Of a DNA stretch of 59,513 bases, positions 17,090 through 24,351 are shown in pieces (within the stretch, counting starts at the first letter, position 1; each line of letters begins with the position of its first letter). This DNA is from an uncultured Candidatus Saccharibacteria bacterium. GTDB taxonomy: Bacteria; Patescibacteriota; Saccharimonadia; Saccharimonadales; Saccharimonadaceae. Below the pieces are notes generated by a model. It was not told the DNA's origin. It saw only the letters and a list, made by a program, of their open reading frames with translations, and made no database searches. A program made the position numbers and the translations under genes. Location: the NCBI GenBank assembly GCA_938018005.1, contig CALIJG010000022.1, positions 1-59,513 of the forward strand. Reading direction: 5' to 3'.

Positions 17090-17989
17090 TTAATCTAGAA
17101 TGCCATGGCTATACATGCGGGCTACCACCCGTGGCATAACTCGGATAATTTTTTCCTTCGGCAGCATTAGTTTATTGCGATATTCATACCTCTCCACACC
17201 AGGGAAGAAAAAGATCCGTCTGTCATCACCATGCTCAGCAGCATCTTCCTGGGCCTCATGCACGTAGTATTCAGACGACTTGAGGTCAATCAGCTTACCA
17301 TTCACCATTATGTCTATCCCGCGCATATCCTGGTTGGCCGTGCCTGGCTCATAGGCAATGCCCGCTTCATCCAGCACCCGCATAAAAAGCACTTCATTGC
17401 GAACGCCCGCTACTGTCGCATACAGCATATCTTTTCGATCTTGCTTGTTTTGAGCATGCTTATTGCCTGGGTACACTACTTCTAAGCCGTTAACTATATC
17501 CGACACAGACGGTATCGATTTCCATGTCTCACAAGAGTGTGTGGCGTTGTCTATCACATCGCGCAGGGCATGGTTAAAGTGCGTGAGCTTCTTGATCCGC
17601 TGCTTCTTTTCTTGCCGAGTCAGCGCCGTATCATCTTGTTCGGTCGCCTCCACCCAGCCAGGATATGCTGCGAGCAGCCGCGCCATATCCACATGCGACC
17701 ACTGTTCTTTGCTCGCATAGTGCTGCACAAGCGTCACAGCACTCTCTCCCAGGGCAACCGAGCGTCGCTGGCGGCGTTTTTTCTCACTCCAGTTACGACC
17801 TGCTTGCTCGACGAGGTAGGTGAGATGTGGCTTTTGACTCTTCAGCGCTGCATCAACAGTAACAAGCTGCTTTTTGATGTTCGAAGAAGACGTCGACCAC
17901 TGGCTCGGCGATATAAGTGATGGCATTGCATCAATGCTATGATGTTTGGGTGTACGGCGATGTGGCTTATAGTGACGTGTTTTTACCAT
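17090..17989 (-). CDS. Putative PD-(D/E)XK-fold protein of unknown role
   Basis: 299 residues. The N-terminal ~190 residues are basic and helical (KKRRQRRS, RQEKKQRIKKL), with no family recognised. The C-terminal part reads VRNEVLF (Glu199), MRGIDIMVNGKLIDLKSS (Asp226, Asp235, Lys237) and then beta-strand-like segments. The spacing E...D-x8-D-x-K fits the PD-(D/E)XK nuclease core, here with D-L-K as the last motif. A nuclease acting on DNA or RNA, or a restriction-like protein, is therefore possible; no partner methyltransferase or helicase is adjacent. The start is the ATG at 17989, 12 nt after a minus-strand TATAAT. The fold assignment comes from motif reading and could be wrong. Confidence 0.5.
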   Translation of the reverse strand: MVKTRHYKPHRRTPKHHSIDAMPSLISPSQWSTSSSNIKKQLVTVDAALKSQKPHLTYLVEQAGRNWSEKKRRQRRSVALGESAVTLVQHYASKEQWSHVDMARLLAAYPGWVEATEQDDTALTRQEKKQRIKKLTHFNHALRDVIDNATHSCETWKSIPSVSDIVNGLEVVYPGNKHAQNKQDRKDMLYATVAGVRNEVLFMRVLDEAGIAYEPGTANQDMRGIDIMVNGKLIDLKSSEYYVHEAQEDAAEHGDDRRIFFFPGVERYEYRNKLMLPKEKIIRVMPRVVARMYSHGILD

Positions 17990-18001
17990 GGTTGTGTTTG
18001 T

Positions 18002-18007
18002 ATTATA
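18002..18007 (-). promoter_or_regulatory. -10 box of the PD-(D/E)XK-like gene
   Basis: TATAAT on the minus strand, 12 nt before the ATG at 17989. It is directly downstream of the terminator of the preceding gene. Confidence 0.5.
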
Positions 18008-18023
18008 TATCATTTTTAGTACC

Positions 18024-18051
18024 ATAACAAAATCACCACATCAGTGGTGAT
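18024..18051 (-). terminator. Terminator of the 18078-18542 gene
   Basis: Stem ATCACCAC (18032-18039 with 18044-18051) followed on the minus strand by TTTTG. Confidence 0.7.
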
Positions 18052-18077
18052 AATGCTTGTTCTTATTGCAGTATCCG

Positions 18078-18542
18078 CTACCGCTGCGACAAATAGTCGA
18101 TCTCTTTGATGATGTCGAGCAGCGCTTGGGCGCGGCGGGTTTCGTCGCGGATCGACTTGGCGATTTGGTAGGCTGGGTCGATCAAACTCTTGTCGTCCGT
18201 CGAGCGGATCAAAAGCAGATAGGTATCGAACTTCTCATCTGGGCTAACGTTGAGCTTATCCACCAGTGGGCGCAGCTCTTTGATGGCCGATTGCTTCACG
18301 CCATTGAGCGCCTCACCACTGGGCGCAGGCTGCGACGATTGCTGTTGCGAGGACATGATTGGCACGGACGAGCCCATATTGCCCGACATACCCGAGAGTG
18401 ACGAACGGCCAGCACCTTGCCCCGACATCATCGCCTGCGACCGCTGCGACGCTGCTGTGCCCACCTGCGGGCCAATCCCAGCGAGCACCTTGGCAAGCTC
18501 TTGATCGTCGGTAATTGATTGTGATGTAGTGCTGATATTCAT
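18078..18542 (-). CDS. Hypothetical protein with Ser/Gln/Met-rich N-terminal half
   Basis: 154 residues. The first ~85 are low-complexity, rich in Ser, Gln, Gly and Met, and likely disordered. The last ~70 are a compact helical unit (IKELRPLVDKLNVSPDEKFDTYLLL...AQALLDIIKEIDYL) that looks conserved; I believe similar C-termini occur in other CPR proteins, but I cannot verify this here. There is no signal peptide. The ATG at 18542 is preceded by GGTGGGA; a GTG 9 nt earlier is part of that site. It ends in its own terminator. Function unknown; a small helical adaptor is one reading. Confidence 0.7.
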   Translation of the reverse strand: MNISTTSQSITDDQELAKVLAGIGPQVGTAASQRSQAMMSGQGAGRSSLSGMSGNMGSSVPIMSSQQQSSQPAPSGEALNGVKQSAIKELRPLVDKLNVSPDEKFDTYLLLIRSTDDKSLIDPAYQIAKSIRDETRRAQALLDIIKEIDYLSQR

Positions 18543-18632
18543 GGTTCCCACCTGTCTCCAAATATGCTTATGATTCTCTGCTAATTAATGTATCATGGGA
18601 GGGTATACTCTTGCAAGCAGAAGGAGACGATT

Positions 18633-19643
18633 ATGCTTGATGACCAGACCATATTGCGCCAACGCGGTGCCGAGGCCACTCTGCATCACATTGCAACATT
18701 ATGGAAACAAACGATGCTGCCAACAGAGGTAGCCAGCCAGCTCTCGCATATATCAGTCCAGCATGATATTCGTAATGTTGTTATTATAGCAACGGATGGT
18801 AGTGCAGTGCTTGCTCACGTCGCTCAGCAGCTCGTGCAGCCTCACTTGGCTGTGCCTGTGCTGTGCTGCAAGGCAGCGGCAGTGCCCGCATTTGTGGGCT
18901 CGTACAGCTTAGTGGTTATTATCGAGACTGGCGTCTCACCTGACCAGGTGAAGAATATACTGCGCTATACACAGCAGCATGCTGCTCCGGCCGTTCTGCT
19001 CACTCATGATGCTGCCGTGGCTGAGTGCACCACAGCATACCCTGCAGCTACCGTCGTGCCGGTTGCGAAGAGGGAAGGGCAGGTCATACTCAGCACACTG
19101 AGTGCGCTACTGACGGCCTATCAGTTGCTGGATGATGATCTTGTGGAAGCAATAGCGGATGGCGCAGCGTACGCAGCGAATGTGGCACAGCAGTGGGGTG
19201 CTACCGTGCCAACCACTCACAATCTCGCCAAGCAGCTTGCACGCCAGACAGCGGGCAAGACGGCGGTTTTTTGCGGCAGTGGGGTGCTCGCGCCAGTCGC
19301 CCAGTGGTGGCAGTGGTGCTGGCAGGAGCGGGCGCACAATGTGGCATTCGCCACCACCCTTGCCGAGGCCGAGCAGGCTGGCGCTCACGGCTGGCTAAGC
19401 CATCCGGTGGATAAGCCATTCGCGCTTTTCGACCTGGTAGGAGAGAATGACACCGCTACCCAGCAGCGCATGGCGATGCTCGATCGCCGCCTCAGTGGCC
19501 GTCGCCCCCACGCGAAGTCTATCTTGCTTGCTGGCGAGACAGAGGTAGAGCAAGCACTGCACGGCATGATACTAGCGGAATTCGCCAGCTGCTACCTCGG
19601 CGTGTTGAATAGCGTGAAGCAGGGGAAGGGCGGCATGTCTTAG
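18633..19643 (+). CDS. PGI/PMI-like SIS-domain protein, possibly degenerate
   Basis: 336 residues. It has two SIS-type halves and the C-terminal block of bifunctional phosphoglucose/phosphomannose isomerases (AKQLARQTAGKTAVFCGSG, then LAEAEQAGAHGW where the family has the catalytic Glu and His). The first SIS loop, normally GMGGSA, reads ATDGSAV, and the second, normally SYSGNTEE, reads IETGVSPDQ; the C-terminus is also short. It may therefore have altered or lost sugar-phosphate binding. In the family the enzyme interconverts glucose-6-P, mannose-6-P and fructose-6-P. The ATG at 18633 is chosen because AAGGAG lies 6 nt upstream. A second PMI-type protein (cupin) is at 45649. Confidence 0.75.
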   Translation: MLDDQTILRQRGAEATLHHIATLWKQTMLPTEVASQLSHISVQHDIRNVVIIATDGSAVLAHVAQQLVQPHLAVPVLCCKAAAVPAFVGSYSLVVIIETGVSPDQVKNILRYTQQHAAPAVLLTHDAAVAECTTAYPAATVVPVAKREGQVILSTLSALLTAYQLLDDDLVEAIADGAAYAANVAQQWGATVPTTHNLAKQLARQTAGKTAVFCGSGVLAPVAQWWQWCWQERAHNVAFATTLAEAEQAGAHGWLSHPVDKPFALFDLVGENDTATQQRMAMLDRRLSGRRPHAKSILLAGETEVEQALHGMILAEFASCYLGVLNSVKQGKGGMS

Positions 19644-19916
19644 AAATTCTAACCTAACGTGTTTTAGTTTTTGAGAATCGTAGTGTTTTGTTTTTTATTC
19701 TCACTCTTAAGCCCTTGTCATGATCTTGTATGGTAACTCGCTGTCGCAAAATGTTACATAAACAACAAGATGCTACAATAAATTCACCAACGAAATCGCT
19801 CATCATCTCAAACATTACATGTGACGATTAATCTGGAATAATATGTGCAGAAATTCTATCATCGTACTCTGTAAATGAGCAGGGTAGAGTGAGCCAAAAA
19901 TACCATAATATCCACA
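19644..19916. other. Intergenic stretch, nothing recognised
   Basis: AT-rich sequence between the SIS protein and the ABC exporter terminator. No credible frame, repeat or RNA gene was seen. Confidence 0.45.
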
Positions 19917-19946
19917 CAAAAAACCCGCCACATGCGGGCGGGTTCT
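19916..19946 (-). terminator. Terminator of the ABC exporter operon
   Basis: Stem AACCCGCC (19922-19929 with 19937-19944) followed on the minus strand by TTTTTT. Confidence 0.9.
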
Positions 19947-19968
19947 ATACCAAAATAACTTATCTTGT

Positions 19969-21192
19969 TTAGTGGTACTGCCGTAGCGACTCAATCGTGT
20001 TCTTGCGCGCAGCACGAATAGCTGGATAGAGACCGAAGGTGAGGCCAACCGCCAATGCCAGGCCAATTGCCATCACCGCCGTCTGCCACTCCAGTGATGG
20101 TGGGAAGGACAGCCAGATGCTAAAGCTCAGCGCCACTATGTAGCCGAGGATGTAGCCCAGGACACCACCAAGCAAACTTATCGCCAGTGCCTCGATAACA
20201 AACTGGGTGATGATGTTACCATCAGTCGCGCCAACCGCTTTGCGGATACCCACCTCGCGCGTGCGCTCTACCACACTCACCAGCATGATATTCATGATGC
20301 CAATGCCGCCAACCACCAGCGAGATCGCCGCAATTAGCGTCAACACCTGGGTTAGTGCTGTGAAGAGTCGGTTGGTTGGCTGGCTAATCGCATCGCCCGT
20401 CGCCACGGTAAAGTCTTCTTCGCCTTGGTGATTTTGCTTGATCTTATCCTTAACTTGCTGAGCAATCTGCCCGACCTGCTGCGATACATCGGCCTGGATG
20501 TTGATCTGCTGAATCTGCGTATGACCACTGTGGATTTTCTTGCCTGCCTCGGTGGTGATGATAGCTGCGTTGTCAAAATCAACGTTGTTATAATTCAGCG
20601 GATTTTCTGTAGCACGCATCACCCCCACCACGATAAATTCCTTGCCGCGGATTTTGAAGGTCTGGCCAATCGACTGCTCGGTGCCAAACAGCTGCACCGA
20701 CAGCTTTGGGCCAAGCACCGCTGGCTTAGCGTCGTGCGTGCCACCCTCGAGAAAGTCACCCTCGCGCAACTCGAGCTGGCTGGTGATAGCAAGGTCTGGC
20801 GAAGTTGCCACAACAGTAGTGGTGGCTTCTCGGTCGTTACTCTTGAGCTTGTTCTCAGAGGTCATCATTGGCGCTACAGCGCGGATATGTGGCATCTTGC
20901 GCACTACCTCGACGTCAGACTCGGTAATGGTGCTGGTATTGTAGTTATACTGCGCGACCGAGCTCGCTAGCGATGAGAAGCTCTTGTCTTGCACGCCAGG
21001 GCGCACCACAATGAGGTTGTTGTTGAGCTCAGACACCTGTTGAGAGATGATATTGTGCAGGCCACCACTCAGTGCCAAGATCGCCACGATGCTACCCACG
21101 CCAATTGCCACACCCAGCGTCGCCAGCAAATTACGGCCGCGATTGCGCCGGAAGCTACTGCTTGCATTTTCGAAATGGTCGATGATTATCAT
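19969..21192 (-). CDS. MacB/FtsX-type ABC transporter permease
   Basis: 407 residues: one transmembrane helix at about 22-44, a large outer domain (MacB_PCD type, about 50-270) and three helices in the C-terminal FtsX-like part (about 283-400), with VVGGIGIMNIMLVSVVERTREVGIRKAVGA, shortened here to the diagnostic VERTREVGIRKA. MacB-like permeases move peptides, lipids or lipoproteins by mechanotransmission rather than classical transport. The gene overlaps the ATPase gene by 4 nt (ATGA), so a 2+2 complex is expected. Substrate unknown; the organism has no MacA-like adaptor in this window. Confidence 0.92.
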   Translation of the reverse strand: MIIIDHFENASSSFRRNRGRNLLATLGVAIGVGSIVAILALSGGLHNIISQQVSELNNNLIVVRPGVQDKSFSSLASSVAQYNYNTSTITESDVEVVRKMPHIRAVAPMMTSENKLKSNDREATTTVVATSPDLAITSQLELREGDFLEGGTHDAKPAVLGPKLSVQLFGTEQSIGQTFKIRGKEFIVVGVMRATENPLNYNNVDFDNAAIITTEAGKKIHSGHTQIQQINIQADVSQQVGQIAQQVKDKIKQNHQGEEDFTVATGDAISQPTNRLFTALTQVLTLIAAISLVVGGIGIMNIMLVSVVERTREVGIRKAVGATDGNIITQFVIEALAISLLGGVLGYILGYIVALSFSIWLSFPPSLEWQTAVMAIGLALAVGLTFGLYPAIRAARKNTIESLRQYH

Positions 21193-22469
21193 GCCTGGGG
21201 CTCCTTTGTGCTAGATTGGTGAGCAGACGATGGTGCAGCGGGCTGCTGGGCCGGTGTAGCCTTGGCTGGCTGAGCAGATGCTGCAGATGGTGATTGCACC
21301 GCAACATGGGCTGCTGGTGCTGCAGGCTGCGCCGACTGACTAGCGGGTTGTGGTGCAACCGGCTTGGGTGGTGCGGCTACAGGCTGTGTTGACGCAGGCG
21401 TTGCAGCCTGAGCTGAAATAGCCGATGCTGCTTGAGCCGGCGCAGCGGAGTGTGGTGGAACGGGCTGCCCTGCCGACGGAGCGTGCTGTGCAGCCGGCAA
21501 GGCTGGCGGCACCTCTGGCGGAGCAACTGGCATAGGCTCGATGGTCGGGCCATCTTGGGTATGCGGATCTTCGTAGTCGACTACTGTTGGTGCTGTCGTT
21601 GCTGGTGCAGGGGCCTTGGCGGGACGACCGCGAGCGATTGCCTTGACTGGCGCAGCTGGCTGAACAGCCGATGCTGTGCCGTGCGCAATCGTCGGCGCAG
21701 TCTTGCTAGCAGGCGCCGCCCGACGCACCCGTGGCTTGCGAGCCACTGGCGTTGGCGCGGCAGCAGTGGTGCGCATCTGCTCATCACTAGCAATCTGCCC
21801 ATCAAGCATCTTAATCACACGGCTGGCGTAGCTCGTAAGGTTTGGGTTGTGCGTCACCATAATAATGGTATTACCCCGGCGGTGTAGCTGAGCCAGCTCT
21901 TCCATGATGATATGGCTCGAGCGGCTATCGAGGTTACCAGTTGGCTCATCAGCCAGGATAATCGACGGGTGATTTACCAGGGCACGAGCGATTGCCACAC
22001 GCTGCACCTGCCCACCACTGAGCTGCCACGGCATGTAATATTCGCGCTCTTGGAGGTGGAAGTTCTTCAGCACCGCACTGGCTTGCTCCAGGCGCTTGAC
22101 GCGGCGCATCCCCCCACGATAACTCAGGGGAAGGGCAACGTTCTCGAGCACTGTTAGGCGATTAATCAGGTTAAAACTCTGGAAGACGATGCCAATCTGC
22201 CGCGAGCGAATCCGGGCGTGTTGACGCTTGCTCAGTGTCGCGACCGATGTTCCATCAAGAAAATACTCGCCGCTGTCGGCGCGGTCGAGCAAACCCATGA
22301 TATTAAGTAATGTCGTCTTGCCGCAGCCACTGGGGCCCATGATGACGATGAATTCGCCTTTTTCGACTCGCAGGTCGACGTTGTCCAAGGCGTTTTGGGC
22401 AGCGTCGCCCAGACCATACTGCTTGGTGAGGCCTCGGAGTTCTATAACTGGTGTAGAAGATCGTACCAT
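21189..22469 (-). CDS. LolD/MacB-type ABC ATPase with long Pro/Ala tail
   Basis: 426 residues. The ATPase domain covers 1-230: Walker A GPSGCGKTT at 45-53, Q-loop VFQSFN, signature LSGGQ at 150-154, Walker B IILADEP at about 170-176 and the switch His in MVTHN. It drives the permease encoded directly downstream. The remaining ~190 residues are an unusual Pro/Ala/Gln-rich, low-complexity extension with basic patches (RKPRVRRAAP, ARGRPAKAP), absent from LolD or MacB. The tail is in frame without stops and keeps coding-like bias, so it is real. The ATG at 22469 follows AAAGGA and a TATACT box. Confidence 0.9.
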   Translation of the reverse strand: MVRSSTPVIELRGLTKQYGLGDAAQNALDNVDLRVEKGEFIVIMGPSGCGKTTLLNIMGLLDRADSGEYFLDGTSVATLSKRQHARIRSRQIGIVFQSFNLINRLTVLENVALPLSYRGGMRRVKRLEQASAVLKNFHLQEREYYMPWQLSGGQVQRVAIARALVNHPSIILADEPTGNLDSRSSHIIMEELAQLHRRGNTIIMVTHNPNLTSYASRVIKMLDGQIASDEQMRTTAAAPTPVARKPRVRRAAPASKTAPTIAHGTASAVQPAAPVKAIARGRPAKAPAPATTAPTVVDYEDPHTQDGPTIEPMPVAPPEVPPALPAAQHAPSAGQPVPPHSAAPAQAASAISAQAATPASTQPVAAPPKPVAPQPASQSAQPAAPAAHVAVQSPSAASAQPAKATPAQQPAAPSSAHQSSTKEPQA

Positions 22470-22607
22470 AATTATCCTTTAGTATAAACTGTCAAAAAAC
22501 ATTTCTGCAAGCCCAATCTGCACAAAAATATGCAGTATAGCCACGCATCATGCCAAAAGACGAATCAGCAGCGCACTTCTATGGCAGCATGCCGCCTGGC
22601 GCTGATA

Positions 22608-22697
22608 TGGCGGAGAGACAGGGATTCGAACCCTGGGTGACGTTGCCGCCACACACGCGTTCCAGGCGTGCCAATTCAACCACTCTTGCACCTCTCC
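22608..22697 (-). tRNA. tRNA-Ser (GGA)
   Basis: Class II tRNA on the minus strand: acceptor GGAGAGG, anticodon loop with GGA flanked by the stem CACGC/GCGTG, long variable arm, T loop GGTTCGAATCC, encoded CCA. Confidence 0.95.
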
Positions 22698-23132
22698 GTA
22701 CCTCTGTATTATAGCGGATGTGGGGTGGGGTGGCAATATGTATGAGTGATTCGGATATATAGTGGTTTATTCGTGTAAATTATGTAGCTTATCAGAGTAT
22801 TTATTAGGTATATTGTTAATTTGTGTGGCTATATTTTTTCAATAATAGGGACGGGGTACCATCATATCTGCATAGATGAGGATTAACTTCCTATATTCGA
22901 GCCATCATATTTCTCCATCATGCAATATGTATAAAATATCTCCCATTTTTGCCAAAAAATATCGTTCGAATATATTTCTATACCAACCTCTGTGTGCATG
23001 CGCCATTCATTTTTCTCAACAGAGGCCAAAAAATATTTGACCTGCCGCGCAAACAATGGTAGCATGAAACGCAAGTGCGCATATAATAAGCACACATAAC
23101 CACTAATCCTGTATTGGGGAGGATTGAAGCTT
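22698..23132. other. AT-rich intergenic stretch before the T4SS block
   Basis: About 435 bp without a credible gene. A TATAAT near 23080 and GGGGAGGA 9 nt before 23133 probably drive the following gene. Confidence 0.5.
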
Positions 23133-24254
23133 ATGACAAACAGGCATGACAGCTATCCGGCAAATTCTGAGCCTAGCGAGCCCGAAATATTCAGCGGTGC
23201 CGCCACTCAACAAAACAAAGACAGAGAAGGAGTTGTTGACCGGCGGACTCTTTTTGGTATTCTTGGCGTTGGTGCAGCTGCAGCAGCAGGTATAGCGTTC
23301 TTGGCTGGGCGTGGTTCTGCTGAGAATAATATTGCTTCAGAAACACCCTCACCATCAGAGTCTCCAAGCTCGAGCCCAGAAGCAACCCCATCTGCCACAG
23401 CGACAGAAACTTCATCACCTACACAAGAGCCTGTGGAGCCTGGCGCACCAAGCAATGAGCGGCCCGAACCTCGCCGGTCGTATAACTTCGCGAATCTTAG
23501 TGAGTTTGACTCTGAAAAGTGGAAAACAATGAGTGATTATGACAAAGGGCTTGCGTGTAAAACCCTCTTTGGTAATAACCTAAAACCAGAGGTCATGACA
23601 ATTCTTACCGAGTCACATGCTGACCAGTCAAAAGAGCTAGCAATTACATGGTTCGATCATGCTGATCGTTTTATCCGTGATCTCTGTGATGATGCTCAGT
23701 CAAATGCTTTATTCACAAATGCAGATGGTAGAGAAGTCAACGCATGGCCAGTGCTGCAATGTTTGGCCGATTATATAGACGTCCCACACTCTAATATCGT
23801 CAGAGATTCCAATGATGAGAATAAAGATGACAGTGACAAAAATAAATTTAAACCCCACGGTTATTATGGCCGCCTTGTCGAAGCCGCTTATGAAGCTCAC
23901 TCGAAAGACAAAAAACCAAAAGAAGAAGACCGCATTGCTCTCCGCGTTACGAAGTGTGCGATCATGGCAGAATACGAAGACCCATTCCCGATCAATGATG
24001 GCAAAGAAACCAATCAACCCCAGGTATATTCGGCAGCATATTGTGAGGTGCAAGAGGTAGGAGATAAGAACAAAACATACTACACAGTTATTGAGACTAA
24101 AAGGAAAATAACTAAAAACGATCGAAAGACGGGCCAGTACACGGAATATCCATTCCCTCGAGTGTCTTACTTTTATCCAACAGACACCAAAAGCAATGAG
24201 GCTCACGCTATCAAACCAGAGATTACTGCGCCTCTCAACGACGTCGAAGAATAA
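23133..24254 (+). CDS. Membrane-anchored or Tat-like exported hypothetical protein
   Basis: 373 residues. A ~35-residue cytoplasmic start is followed by DRRTLFGILGVGAAAAAGIAFLAG, a twin-arginine-like pair before a hydrophobic helix (about 37-60; quoted as DRRTLF plus the Ala/Gly core). Then comes a Ser/Pro/Thr-rich linker (about 66-115) and a globular outer domain of ~250 residues with no family recognised. It contains few Cys and many acidic and Lys residues. The ATG at 23133 has GGGGAGGA at a 9-nt spacing; an in-frame TTG 9 nt earlier is rejected. It precedes the T4SS operon on the same strand but has its own terminator. It could be a T4SS accessory or substrate; only position suggests this. 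Confidence 0.65.
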   Translation: MTNRHDSYPANSEPSEPEIFSGAATQQNKDREGVVDRRTLFGILGVGAAAAAGIAFLAGRGSAENNIASETPSPSESPSSSPEATPSATATETSSPTQEPVEPGAPSNERPEPRRSYNFANLSEFDSEKWKTMSDYDKGLACKTLFGNNLKPEVMTILTESHADQSKELAITWFDHADRFIRDLCDDAQSNALFTNADGREVNAWPVLQCLADYIDVPHSNIVRDSNDENKDDSDKNKFKPHGYYGRLVEAAYEAHSKDKKPKEEDRIALRVTKCAIMAEYEDPFPINDGKETNQPQVYSAAYCEVQEVGDKNKTYYTVIETKRKITKNDRKTGQYTEYPFPRVSYFYPTDTKSNEAHAIKPEITAPLNDVEE

Positions 24255-24269
24255 TAGATCTCGTTGAAG

Positions 24270-24322
24270 CAAAGACCAGCCGAATATCATACATTAACTT
24301 GTAGTTATTTGGCTGGTTTTCT
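24270..24322 (+). terminator. Terminator after the 23133-24254 gene
   Basis: Stem ACCAGCC (24275-24281 with 24311-24317) continued by A/T pairs and followed by TTTT. The loop is long, about 25 nt. Confidence 0.65.
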
Positions 24323-24336
24323 TACTTATTTTTGTG

Positions 24337-24342
24337 TATTAT
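24337..24342 (+). promoter_or_regulatory. -10 box of the T4SS operon
   Basis: TATTAT, 9 nt before the ATG at 24352, giving a leader of only 2-3 nt and no ribosome site. Confidence 0.45.
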
Positions 24343-24351
24343 ATGTAGTGT

